A stretch of DNA of 64,000 nt from Stenotrophomonas acidaminiphila (GTDB lineage Bacteria > Pseudomonadota > Gammaproteobacteria > Xanthomonadales > Xanthomonadaceae): NCBI RefSeq assembly GCF_001431595.1, contig NZ_LDJO01000012.1:53687-117686 (forward strand), given 5' to 3'. Position numbers and translations under genes: made by a program. Below are positions 42,679 to 51,151 of the stretch, piece after piece. The notes beneath the pieces are model-generated. The model worked only from the letters and a program-made list of their open reading frames with translations, did no database searches and was not told where the DNA came from. Numbering within the stretch: the stretch's first letter is position 1; each line of letters starts with the position of its first letter.

Positions 42679-44967
42679 TTACCGCGCGGTCGTGGCCCAC
42701 GCCTGCAGCGAGGTCCAGCCGACGTCGATGTCGTGCTCCAGCGGCAATGACGCGTACAACCAGCGGCCCTCGCCATCGACGCTGCTGGAACCGGCCAGCG
42801 TGGCCTGCGCGGCGATCAGGCAGCGCCGCGTGCCGCCCACCGGATGCTTGTCGCCGAGCGACAGCCAGGCGGTCCTGCAGCCATCGACCGGCCCGCTGTA
42901 GTACGGCGTTCCGGCGACGATGCTCCACTCGCGGTAATGGGCCGCGTCCGGGAGACGGCTGTCGTACTGGACGACCGACTGCAGCTGCAGGTCGGCGCAC
43001 CACAGGCCGGTCCGCGCCGGCCGGGTGAAGCAGACCCGGCGCCCGACCGGGTCATGGCGGGCGACGGCCACGTCGTCCAGCGAAGCGATGCGGCGCCAGT
43101 CCGGCAGCGAATAGAGCAGCAGCTGCAGGCGGCCCTTGCCGGCGTCGGTGCCCACCAGCAGGCGGTCGGCGCGGTCGGTGTAGGCAGCGAAGGCCGGCGA
43201 CGGCGCCGGTACCGGCAGCGGCTTCACCGTGTCGCTGCCGACCTCGACCTCGAACAGGCGGTCGCCGCCGTCACCGCGGCCGATCACCAGCAGCCTGCGG
43301 CCGTCGCCGGACCATACCGGCGGATGGCGCGGTACCGGCACCAGGCCCGCGACCGCGCGCAGCGTCTGCGGATGCGCCGGCTGGCCGATCCACAGCTGCG
43401 CGTGCAGGCTGCGGTCGGAAACGAAGGCCAGGGTGCTGCCGTCGGCCGAGATGCCGGGGGTGAGGTCCACGCCGCTGGACGCGAACACCGGCTCGCCGCC
43501 GCCGCTGCCATCGGTGCGGAAGCGGAACATGCCGCTGCGCAGGCGGTCGATCTCGAACACCATCGACCAATGCCTGGCGGCGATGTCGGGGTAGGTCGGG
43601 TTGCCGCCGGCCAGTACCGGCAACGGCACCGGCGCGCCGCCGGCCAGGTCGACGCGGAACAGCCGGACTTCATCCTTGACCAGGCTGAAGACGAGACCGC
43701 TGCTGTCGGGCAGCCAGCTCCAGCCGCGGATGTCGCCGCGCAGGGAGGTGACGCGGCGTGGCGTGCCGCCGGCCGCGGGCATGAGCCACAGGTCGGCCAG
43801 CGTGGTGCCGCGGCGGAAGCCGAGCCAGCGGCCATCGGGCGAGTGGCGTGGCAGCGAGTCGATGGCGTCGCGGTCGACGTCGTAGGCCAGCGCGTGCCAG
43901 CGTGCGCTGGCCAGGTCGAGCCGGTGCAGGGCGCTGCCGTTGTCCGCGCGCATGCCGCCGGCCACCAGCGCGCTGCCATCGGGCGTCCAGTCGAACGGCT
44001 GCGTGTCGCGGCCCGCGCAGGGGCCGGCCACGCGTGCGTTGCCGCCGTCGGCCGCGGCCAGCATGAAGTGGCAGCCGTGGTTGGACCTGCGCACGAACGC
44101 GATCTGGCGGCCATCGCGCGACCACGCCGGCAGGCTGTCCTGTTCCCCGCCGGCGGGGAAGGTGAACGGCTGCGCGCTGGCCTGCGACGTGCGCTGGAGG
44201 TACAGGCGTTGCCCGCCAGCGGGCGGATCCTGGCGTGCGAACAGCAGTTGCGTGCCATCCGGCGACAGGCGCGGCGCGGTTTCCTGCTCGGGCGAGGAAA
44301 CGATGGCGCGGTACTGTAGCGACGCTTCGCGCGCGGGGCCCGCCGCCGCAGGTACGGCGTTGCGTGCGAACCGTGCAGGCAGCACCAGCGCCGCCGCCAG
44401 CAGGAGGACTGCCGCGGCCAGCGGCCACCATCGCCGCCATCCGCGCCGGACGACGGCAGCTGCTGCCGGCGTGGGGTCCGCCGCGGCGGTCACAGGGGCA
44501 TCCGCGGCGGCGTCGGGCGCCGGCTCGGCGATCGCGGCCGGAGCCGCCAGCCAGGCATGCGCCGCCAGCAGGCGGTAGCCGCCCCTGGCGATGGTCTCGA
44601 TGTAGCGCGGGGCGCCGCGATCGTCGCCGAACGCCTTGCGCAGCAGGGCGATGGCCTGGGTCAGCACGTCGTCGGTGGGCAGCGTGTCCGGCCATACGCG
44701 TGCCAGCAGCGTTTCGCGGCTCACCACGTTGCCTGCCTCATCCACGAGTACCCGCAACACCTGCAGCGATTTGCGCGTCACCCGCCGCGATCCGCCGTCG
44801 ATGCGCGAGACCACGTTGCGGCGGTCCAGGTCGATGTCGTGGTCGCCCACGCGCAGGATCGCACGCGCGGGCATCCGCGCTCGCGCCGCGTTGCCGGTAT
44901 CACCTACGCCACTCACTGCCTGCTCTTCCATTCTGCCGGTCTGCCCGTGTGCAGGCTTGGCCAGCAT
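42679..44967 (-). CDS. membrane-anchored winged-helix regulator with TolB-like propeller
   Basis: A 762-residue fusion protein. Residues ~35-130 are an OmpR/CadC-type winged helix (TRKSLQVLRVLVDEAGNVVSRE ... shown in part; LLRKAFGDD, YIETIARGGYRL). An Ala/Pro linker, one membrane helix (~178-200, WWPLAAAVLLLAAALVL) and a large periplasmic beta-propeller of TolB/PD40-like repeats (LSPDGTQLLFARQ, SRDGRQIAFVRR, SADGSTLAFVSD) follow. The design is that of a ToxR/CadC one-component sensor: DNA-binding inside, sensing outside. Cysteines in the propeller may form disulfides. An alternative start is ATG 44931. Its targets are unknown. Confidence 0.88.
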   Translation of the reverse strand: MLAKPAHGQTGRMEEQAVSGVGDTGNAARARMPARAILRVGDHDIDLDRRNVVSRIDGGSRRVTRKSLQVLRVLVDEAGNVVSRETLLARVWPDTLPTDDVLTQAIALLRKAFGDDRGAPRYIETIARGGYRLLAAHAWLAAPAAIAEPAPDAAADAPVTAAADPTPAAAAVVRRGWRRWWPLAAAVLLLAAALVLPARFARNAVPAAAGPAREASLQYRAIVSSPEQETAPRLSPDGTQLLFARQDPPAGGQRLYLQRTSQASAQPFTFPAGGEQDSLPAWSRDGRQIAFVRRSNHGCHFMLAAADGGNARVAGPCAGRDTQPFDWTPDGSALVAGGMRADNGSALHRLDLASARWHALAYDVDRDAIDSLPRHSPDGRWLGFRRGTTLADLWLMPAAGGTPRRVTSLRGDIRGWSWLPDSSGLVFSLVKDEVRLFRVDLAGGAPVPLPVLAGGNPTYPDIAARHWSMVFEIDRLRSGMFRFRTDGSGGGEPVFASSGVDLTPGISADGSTLAFVSDRSLHAQLWIGQPAHPQTLRAVAGLVPVPRHPPVWSGDGRRLLVIGRGDGGDRLFEVEVGSDTVKPLPVPAPSPAFAAYTDRADRLLVGTDAGKGRLQLLLYSLPDWRRIASLDDVAVARHDPVGRRVCFTRPARTGLWCADLQLQSVVQYDSRLPDAAHYREWSIVAGTPYYSGPVDGCRTAWLSLGDKHPVGGTRRCLIAAQATLAGSSSVDGEGRWLYASLPLEHDIDVGWTSLQAWATTAR

Positions 44968-45306
44968 GCCCCGCCCTGATCATGGAGATGGCGCGCAGCG
45001 CACATGCGGCAAGCGGCCCGCATCCATCCGATGCGATGCCGCGCCGCGGCGCCGGTTCCATCACGGCCCGAGGATGCTGTCGCCAGCGGCGCAGCGGCAT
45101 GTGCCTTTGGTCAGGTCGCGCGCATGCGTTCAGCCAGGCGATGTGTTTGCACTGCGCCACGTGCGCCCGTGGCCGCATTGTTTGCATGCCTTGGCGTCAT
45201 CCCCGGCCCTTGGTCATCGCGACTTAAAGCAGATTCGGCGGCGGTGCGCGCTGTCTAGCCTTGCATCCGTGCCCATGCCGGGCACGGCATGAAGAAGGAA
45301 AGCACC
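44968..45306. other. 339-bp intergenic region, divergent genes
   Basis: No convincing gene. It separates the membrane regulator (minus) from a small secreted protein (plus). Near the plus-strand gene lie two overlapping, mutually exclusive hairpins (45268-45291) just before its ribosome site. GC content is lower than average around 45120-45235. Promoters for both genes should be here but no clear consensus is visible. Confidence 0.5.
45268..45291 (+). promoter_or_regulatory. two alternative hairpins in a leader
   Basis: Hairpin 1: CGTGCCC (45268-45274) with GGGCACG (45280-45286). Hairpin 2: CATGCCG (45274-45280) with CGGCATG (45285-45291). They overlap, so only one can form at a time. They end four bases before the AAGGAAAG ribosome site of the next gene. 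Confidence 0.35.
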
Positions 45307-45684
45307 ATGTACCGATATCTGATGATCGTCCTGGGCCTGGCCGCGTCCGCCGCCATGCTGCCGGCGGACGCGTTGGCGGCTGGCAAGCAGGGTGACGCCG
45401 CGCCCCCGTCCTGCGTCACCCTGTCCGGCCAGTACAAGGCCGCGCGTGCGGGCGGCGAGGGCATGGTCATCGCCGATGAAGGCACGTATCTCCGCCTCGA
45501 CTTCGGTCGCTACTGTGACGCGATGATGAGGAGCTCCAGCATCGTGATCGCCACCGATGGCCGTGAGAACGTGGTCTGCAGCCAGGGCAGCGTGGTCAGC
45601 AACCGGACCGGGCGCTGCGCGGTCCAGAAAATGCAAGCCATCGACGAGGCCGAGTACAGGCGCCACGCACGCCGGCGCAACTGA
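45307..45684 (+). CDS. small secreted protein of unknown function, four cysteines
   Basis: A 125-residue protein. The first ~25 residues are a clear signal peptide (MIVLGLAASAAMLPADALAA). The mature part has four cysteines (PSCVTL, RYCDAM, VVCSQG, GRCAVQ), likely forming two disulfides, and an acidic-basic C-terminus (EYRRHARRRN). It resembles small secreted proteins of unknown function found in Xanthomonadaceae, but I cannot name a family with confidence. AAGGAAAG lies five bases before the ATG at 45307; an in-frame ATG at 45289 is less likely. A hairpin follows the gene. Confidence 0.75.
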   Translation: MYRYLMIVLGLAASAAMLPADALAAGKQGDAAPPSCVTLSGQYKAARAGGEGMVIADEGTYLRLDFGRYCDAMMRSSSIVIATDGRENVVCSQGSVVSNRTGRCAVQKMQAIDEAEYRRHARRRN

Positions 45685-45704
45685 TCCCGCACTGCTTGCC
45701 GGAA

Positions 45705-45739
45705 GCGCAGGCCCGCACCGTTCTGGTGCGGGCCTGCGC
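45705..45739 (+). terminator. hairpin after the small secreted protein gene
   Basis: Perfect 15-bp arms 45705-45719 and 45725-45739 with loop GTTCT, 20 bp after the stop. Only GTTCG follows, so the T-run is weak. Confidence 0.6.
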
Positions 45740-45746
45740 GTTCGTG

Positions 45747-45817
45747 TGTCCGCCGCGGACGCCGGAAGCGGAATCCATCCAGCACCGGCGCGGGTGTCCG
45801 CGGTGTCCGCCTGTCCG
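45747..45817. promoter_or_regulatory. second TGTCCG cluster, upstream of the AraC gene
   Basis: TGTCCG at 45747, 45795, 45804 and 45812, the last three spaced 9 and 8 bp apart, plus a GTCCG-ccg-CGGAC palindrome at 45748-45760. The same hexamer forms the candidate enhancer at 39.2-39.3 kb. It lies 130-200 bp before the AraC start. No sigma-54 promoter is evident here. Confidence 0.45.
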
Positions 45818-45945
45818 CCATGCGGACGCACTGTCTGCCGGCCCGCCAGCGAAACCCCCGGATTTCGGAAAGATTTCGGCCACATTTCCGGCATTTCAGG
45901 GCGCGAACGCGCAAACAGATGACCAGTTCCTAGAAAGGAGTGGTC

Positions 45946-46866
45946 ATGCAGGTGCAAGTGCAGGTGATGTGGCTCGACCGCGGTGATACGCGGCAACTGG
46001 AGCGTGGAGGCGATGCCGACGTGCCGTTGCTGGCGACGCTCGCGCGCGGCGCCAGCCTCGCGCTCGGCGGTGCCGAGGCGTCGTTCTGGCTGGTGCTCAG
46101 GGGTGGCCTGGACATCGTCGCGCGTGTCGGGACATTCCGGCTCGACGCCGGCCAGTGGATCCACTTCGACCGCGGCGCCCACCCGCTGCTGCACGCCGGC
46201 GAGCGCACCATCGCCGTCGGGCTGGTGCTGCCGGCCGCCCTGCAGATGCAGTTGCTGCGCTCGCCGCAGCTGGCGCTGTTCCCGGGCCGCGGCACCGTAC
46301 CGGCGCTGGCGCGGCGGTTGCTGGCGCGTCGCTGGCATGCGGTGCTGGGGCGGCCGGCCCGGGGCATGCAGGCCACGCTTGCCGACCGCTGGCAGGTGGA
46401 GCGGCTGCTGCGCGCGCTGGCCGGGCTGCAGCAGGGCCAGCAGGCGCTGATCGCGCGTTGCCCGGGGCGTTCGCTGTCGCACCGGCGCCAGGTCTATGCA
46501 CGCATGCAGCGCGCGCTGCAGTACATCGAAGGGCATACCCACCGGGTGGTCAGGATCGGCGAGCTGGCCGAACTCAGCAGCATGTCGGTCTGGTACTTCA
46601 CCAAGACCTTCCGCGCGGTCTACGGCGAATGCCCACAGGCCACGTCGGTGCGGCTGCGGCTGGCCAGCAGCGCGCGCCTGATCCGCGATACGTCGCTGTC
46701 CATCACCGAGGTGGGAGCGGCCAGCGGCTTCGAGAACAACTGCAGCTTCTCGCGTGCGTTCCGCACCCGTTTCGGCGTGTCGCCGTCGCTGTACCGCAGT
46801 GGCGCTCGGGCGCTGTCGACAGACCCTGCAAACCCAATGGACAGGGCATGCGGCGCAGTGGCGTGA
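45946..46866 (+). CDS. AraC-family transcriptional regulator
   Basis: A 306-residue regulator. The N-terminal ~170 residues are a cupin-like sensing domain (FWLVLRGGLDIVARVGTFRL, WIHFDRGAHPLLHAGE). The C-terminal ~100 hold two helix-turn-helix units: IGELAELSSMSVWYFTKTFR and ITEVGAASGFENNCSFSRAF, followed by the closing FGVSPSLYR. Start ATG 45946 has AAAGGAG five bases before it; a GTG six bases upstream is inside that site. It is followed after 59 bp by a TonB-dependent receptor, its probable target. Confidence 0.92.
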   Translation: MQVQVQVMWLDRGDTRQLERGGDADVPLLATLARGASLALGGAEASFWLVLRGGLDIVARVGTFRLDAGQWIHFDRGAHPLLHAGERTIAVGLVLPAALQMQLLRSPQLALFPGRGTVPALARRLLARRWHAVLGRPARGMQATLADRWQVERLLRALAGLQQGQQALIARCPGRSLSHRRQVYARMQRALQYIEGHTHRVVRIGELAELSSMSVWYFTKTFRAVYGECPQATSVRLRLASSARLIRDTSLSITEVGAASGFENNCSFSRAFRTRFGVSPSLYRSGARALSTDPANPMDRACGAVA

Positions 46867-46886
46867 GCGGCTTATTAACGTCGTGT

Positions 46887-46898
46887 GGCGTTAACGCC
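46887..46898. promoter_or_regulatory. 12-bp palindrome before the TonB-dependent receptor
   Basis: GGCGTTAACGCC, perfect, in the 59-bp gap between the AraC gene and the receptor gene. A related TTAACG lies at 46875-46880. It is a candidate operator, possibly for the AraC-family protein, or overlaps a promoter. Confidence 0.4.
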
Positions 46899-46925
46899 TC
46901 ACTAACATCACCAGGAGAGAAATCC

Positions 46926-49541
46926 GTGAAACATCGCTGTTCCAAGCCGGCCGTCCGGCTGGCCGTGCTCCCGCTGGGAATCGCCGCCGCACTGGTCCCG
47001 TTCGCTTCCCTGGCGCAGTCGCAGCCGGACGTGCGCAGCCTGGACCGGATCGAGGTCACCGGCTCGCGCATCAAGCGCGCCGACGTCGAGGGCGCGGTGC
47101 CGGTCACCGTGATCGACCGCGCCGCGATCGACGCCAGTGGCCATGTCTCGGTGGCCGACGTGCTGCGCGACACCACCTTTGCTTCGTTCGGCAACTTCAG
47201 CCCGCGCTCGGGCAGCAGTGCCCAGGGCGTGTCCGACGTCAACCTGCGCGGCATCGGCTCCGACCGCACCCTGGTGCTGGTCGACGGTCGCCGCGCGCCA
47301 TACGCCCCGTCGCTGGGCAGCAATGCCGACCTCAACACCATCCCCATGGCGGCGGTGGAGCGTATCGAGGTGCTGTCCGACGGTGCCTCGGCGCTGTACG
47401 GTTCGGACGCCATCGGCGGCGTGGTCAACATCATCCTGCGCAAGGATTTCGATGGTGCCGAACTGCGCATCGGCAGGGGCTCGCCCGACGTGGCCGGCGG
47501 CGACACCGAAGAAGGATCGATCCTGTTCGGCACTTCCGGCGAGCGCGGCAACCTGATGTTCGGTGCGTCCTACAACGCGCGCGGCATCGTGTTCACCCGC
47601 GACCAGCTCGGCGGCGGCACGCGCGGCAGCTCGCCCTATGGCAACAACTTCTACTTCGAGAGCGCGACCAGCCCGGGCGAGGAGGGCGATGCCGGTGGTG
47701 CGCTGCCGGGCTATGCCTGCAAGGATCCGAATTTCTGGATGAACGGCAGGAACTGTGTCTACGACTACAACGCGGTGGCCGCCAACGAGGCCTCGATCAA
47801 GAACAAGGCGCTGTTCGCGCGCGGCACGCTGCAGGTCAACGACGCGGTGTCGCTGTACTCCACCGCCAGCTACAGCCACGCCAGCAGCTTCGGCCGCTAC
47901 GCACCGACGCCCGGGGTGCTCTACGTGGCCGAGGACTCGCCCAACGACCCGGTGCCCGGCGACGGCCTGGGCGCCTTCATCTACCACCGCTATGCGGCGG
48001 CCGGAAACCGCGACAATTACATCGACAACACTGTGCTCGACCTGGGTGTCGGCATGGACTGGCAGGTCAACGACCGGCTCAGCATTGATGCCGGCGTGCG
48101 CCGCAGTGACGCTCGCCTGCGCGACCAGGGACGCGGCTACATCGTCACCGCCCTGGCCGAGGCGGCCGCGGCCGACGGCCGCTACAACCTGCGCGATCCG
48201 TTCGGCAACCCGGACGAGGTCATCAAGGGCTTCACCACCACCACCAGCCGCGAGGGCAAGTTCGTCATCGACGAGCTCTATGCCAACGCCAGCCTGGACC
48301 TGTTCGACATGGCCGGCGGGCGCTCGGCGGTGGCGTTCGGCCTGGAGTCGCGCAGCGAGGACTACGCCGACACCTACGATTCGCTGTCCGAAGCCGGCGC
48401 CGTGGCCGGTTCGTCGGGCAACTCGGCCGCCGGCAGCCGCCGCGTGCAGGCGGCCTTCGCCGAATGGCTGCTGCCGGTGATGGAGGGGTTCGATTTCACC
48501 CTGGCCGCCCGCTACGACCGCTACAGCGACTACGGCGGCGACCTGTCGCCCAAGGTTTCGCTGCGCTGGCAGCCGCTGCCCAACCTGACCCTGCGTGGCT
48601 CGGCCGGCAAGGGCTTCCGCGCACCCAACCTCAACAGCATCCATGCAAAGCGTTCGTTCTCGGCCGAGCACGTGCAGGACTACCGCAGCTGCCTGGCGGT
48701 GGGCTATTCGTCCGCCGAGTGCGGCGGCGACGCCAACAACGACGGCATCGCCGATGGTCCGGTCAGCAAGGACGTCAGCTACCAGGTCGATACCTGGTCC
48801 AGCGGCAACCCCGCGCTGGGCTCCGAGCATTCCCGCCAGTACAGCCTGGGCCTGGCCTGGGACCCGCTGGACTGGTTGAACCTGACCCTGGACTACTACC
48901 ACATCAGGATCGACGACCGCATCCGCCTGATCGAGTACCAGGAGCTGGTCGAATTCGACAACCATGGGCTGCCGCTGCCGGCCGGCACCTCGGTGGAGCG
49001 CCGCGCCAACGGCTCCATCCGCGAGATCAACACCGCCTATGCCAACGAGGGCGACCTCAGCACCCGCGGCCTGGACCTGAACCTGCGCGGCCGCTTCGAC
49101 GGCGGTGGCTGGGGCCGGCTGGAGAGCTGGCTGCAGGTGGCGCGCGTGCTGGAGTTCAAGGTGACCGACGGGGCCACGGTCAAGGACCGGCTGGGCTGGG
49201 CGGCCGCCCCGGAGATGCGTGGCAGCCTGCGCAACATCTGGAGCCACGGGGACTGGAGCGTAAACTGGAACGTCAACTACATCGGCGACCAGCGCAACCC
49301 CGGGGTCAAGCCGACCTTCGGTTTCCTGGCCGGCGACCCGGGCACGCACGTGGGCAGCTATGTCACCCATGACCTGGCGCTGACCTACAAGGCGCCGTGG
49401 AACGCCGGCATCACCCTGGGCGCCAACAACGTGGGCAACCGCTACCCGCAGCTGGTCGAAACCGACGGCCGGCCCTGGAACTTCAACCTGTACAACGCCT
49501 ACGGCCGCATCCTCTACCTGCGCTACACGCAGAAGTTCTGA
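46926..49541 (+). CDS. TonB-dependent outer-membrane receptor
   Basis: An 871-residue receptor. A signal peptide (cleaved near FASLAQ) is followed by a TonB-box-like LDRIEVTGSRI, the plug domain (~45-165: VTVIDRAAID, VNLRGIGSDRTLVLVDGRR, IEVLSDGASALYGSDAIGGV) and a 22-strand barrel ending YLRYTQKF. A loop GGDANNDGIADG resembles a calcium-binding turn. It imports a ligand (siderophore, sugar or peptide; not determinable) using the proton motive force. It starts with GTG, with AGGAGAG upstream. It is paired with an AraC regulator. Confidence 0.93.
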   Translation: MKHRCSKPAVRLAVLPLGIAAALVPFASLAQSQPDVRSLDRIEVTGSRIKRADVEGAVPVTVIDRAAIDASGHVSVADVLRDTTFASFGNFSPRSGSSAQGVSDVNLRGIGSDRTLVLVDGRRAPYAPSLGSNADLNTIPMAAVERIEVLSDGASALYGSDAIGGVVNIILRKDFDGAELRIGRGSPDVAGGDTEEGSILFGTSGERGNLMFGASYNARGIVFTRDQLGGGTRGSSPYGNNFYFESATSPGEEGDAGGALPGYACKDPNFWMNGRNCVYDYNAVAANEASIKNKALFARGTLQVNDAVSLYSTASYSHASSFGRYAPTPGVLYVAEDSPNDPVPGDGLGAFIYHRYAAAGNRDNYIDNTVLDLGVGMDWQVNDRLSIDAGVRRSDARLRDQGRGYIVTALAEAAAADGRYNLRDPFGNPDEVIKGFTTTTSREGKFVIDELYANASLDLFDMAGGRSAVAFGLESRSEDYADTYDSLSEAGAVAGSSGNSAAGSRRVQAAFAEWLLPVMEGFDFTLAARYDRYSDYGGDLSPKVSLRWQPLPNLTLRGSAGKGFRAPNLNSIHAKRSFSAEHVQDYRSCLAVGYSSAECGGDANNDGIADGPVSKDVSYQVDTWSSGNPALGSEHSRQYSLGLAWDPLDWLNLTLDYYHIRIDDRIRLIEYQELVEFDNHGLPLPAGTSVERRANGSIREINTAYANEGDLSTRGLDLNLRGRFDGGGWGRLESWLQVARVLEFKVTDGATVKDRLGWAAAPEMRGSLRNIWSHGDWSVNWNVNYIGDQRNPGVKPTFGFLAGDPGTHVGSYVTHDLALTYKAPWNAGITLGANNVGNRYPQLVETDGRPWNFNLYNAYGRILYLRYTQKF

Positions 49542-49564
49542 GCCGCCGCCCGGGCCGTTTCCCG

Positions 49565-49591
49565 CGACGGGCGCCCCTGTGGCGCCCGTCG
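49565..49591 (+). terminator. hairpin after the TonB-dependent receptor gene
   Basis: Perfect 11-bp arms 49565-49575 and 49581-49591 with loop CCTGT, 24 bp after the receptor stop. No T-run. Confidence 0.55.
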
Positions 49592-49690
49592 TCGCTGCGG
49601 CCCCGGCAAGCCCCCGCCCCGGGGGCCGCCGGCGGCGGCGATATGCCACAATCGCCGCCGCACGGCAGGAAGCTGCAGGACCCCGACGTT

Positions 49691-51151
49691 TTGACCACCA
49701 CCATCGCCACGACCACCCCGCCGCTGTTCTCGGTCGTACCCGCCGGCATCTTCGGCCCGCTGGCCTCGGCCAACCGCCAGAACTACTGGTCGCTGCTGTG
49801 CCGGATGTTCGACGAGTTCTTCGGCCCGGACGCGCCGGTGCCGCCCAGCCACGGCTTTCCGCGCCGCGAGATCACCGCCGCGATCGAGCGCTACCTGCTC
49901 ACCGACGACCCGTGGGAAGACGAGGACGGCCAGGCCCCGGACGCGCCGCTGAACATGCGTGCCGGCGCCATCCACGACCGCTTCCGCGCCGCCGGCTGGC
50001 TGCGCCAGGAACGCATCGGCGCGCGCGAGATGGTGACCATGCCGCCGATGGTGGCGCAGCTGCTGTCCACCCTGGTGGAGTTCAGCGAGCATGGCCCGAC
50101 CTTCGTCTCGGCCAAGATGCGTTCGGTGGAGCTGCAGCTGCAGCAGGTCGCCGAAGGCCGCCTGGATGGCGGCATCCTCGACGAGGCCGCCGACCAGGCG
50201 CGGCGCCTGCTGGTGTCGCTGGCCTCGATGAGCCTGCAGGTACGCGACCTGATGCCGGAACTGAGCAAGGCCGAGACCACCGCGCAGTTCGCCCGGCAGT
50301 GGTTCGAGCGCTACGTCGGCCAGCTGTTCATCGGCGACTACGCCGAGTTGCACCGCGCCGACCACCCGATGGCGCGGCGCAGCTCGATCCTGGCGATGGT
50401 GCAGCAGCTCGAGTCCGGCGCGCAGCGCGAAGCGCTGGTGGCCTGGTACGGCGAGCACGTGACCGGTGGCGACGCCGCGCGCGCCCAGCAGCGGCTGTCG
50501 CGCAGCCTGGGGCGGCTGCGCGAGCTGGAACGCATCGACGAATACCTGGCCCGCCTGGACGAGGACATCCGCCAGGCCAACCGCCGCGCGCTGGCATTCC
50601 TCGACTACCGCCTGCGCGCACCCGACCGGCTCGACGTGCTGCTGCGCCGCGCCTGCCGCGGCGTGCTGTCGGCGCCGGAGGACGCGCTGCGGCTGCCGGT
50701 GGCGCCGGGGCCGCTGATGGACGAGGCGCGCCTGCGCCCGCCGCACCGCAAGCCGGCGCCGATTCCGCGCAGCGCCAACGCCACCACGCCGCCGACCCCC
50801 GAGCAGCTGGCGCGGCTGTCGCTGCTGCGGCGGATGAAGCGCGCGCGCCTGGTCAACGCCGAGGACATGGCGCGCTACGTCGGCCGCCACCTGCAGCAGG
50901 GCGCGGCGATCGACTCGGCACGGCTGGACATCGCCAGCATCGAGGACCTGCGCGCCTACCAGACCCTGCTCACGCTCGCCCTGCGCGGCAACCGCAGCGG
51001 CGGCCTGCGCCGCGAGGATCCGCTCGGCCGGCTGCTGCGCGGCTTCCGCGTCGAGCTGCTCGATGCCGGCGATGGCGACGACAACGATTACCTGCGCGGC
51101 CCGCGCTTCCGCATCCTGCGGGTCGGCGCAAAACTCCCGGAAACCGCATGA
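49691..51151 (+). CDS. jetA: MukF-like kleisin subunit of an Mks/Wadjet condensin (JetA/MksF)
   Basis: A 486-residue kleisin. The N-terminus (PPLFSVVPAGIFGPLASANR) and the early winged-helix region (REITAAIERYLL ... IHDRFRAAGWLRQERIGAREM shown in part) match JetA. The middle is helical (SLQVRDLMPELSKAETT; LRELERIDEYLARLDEDIRQANRRALAFLDYRL in part), as in MukF. The C-terminal winged-helix region should contact the SMC heads. The TTG at 49691 fits homologues, with AGGA ten bases upstream; ATG 49643 would add 16 residues. It overlaps jetB by four bases (ATGA). Confidence 0.85.
   Translation: MTTTIATTTPPLFSVVPAGIFGPLASANRQNYWSLLCRMFDEFFGPDAPVPPSHGFPRREITAAIERYLLTDDPWEDEDGQAPDAPLNMRAGAIHDRFRAAGWLRQERIGAREMVTMPPMVAQLLSTLVEFSEHGPTFVSAKMRSVELQLQQVAEGRLDGGILDEAADQARRLLVSLASMSLQVRDLMPELSKAETTAQFARQWFERYVGQLFIGDYAELHRADHPMARRSSILAMVQQLESGAQREALVAWYGEHVTGGDAARAQQRLSRSLGRLRELERIDEYLARLDEDIRQANRRALAFLDYRLRAPDRLDVLLRRACRGVLSAPEDALRLPVAPGPLMDEARLRPPHRKPAPIPRSANATTPPTPEQLARLSLLRRMKRARLVNAEDMARYVGRHLQQGAAIDSARLDIASIEDLRAYQTLLTLALRGNRSGGLRREDPLGRLLRGFRVELLDAGDGDDNDYLRGPRFRILRVGAKLPETA

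Noticed and set aside
45855..45900. Possible sigma-54 promoter before the AraC gene (GG-N10-GC in an AT-rich patch)
   Set aside because: The flanking bases match TGGCAC/TTGC poorly. Only the GG and GC agree, which is common in GC-rich DNA.
46908..49649. 913-codon frame opposite the TonB-dependent receptor
   Set aside because: It is an antisense shadow of a high-GC gene, with no domain or plausible start.
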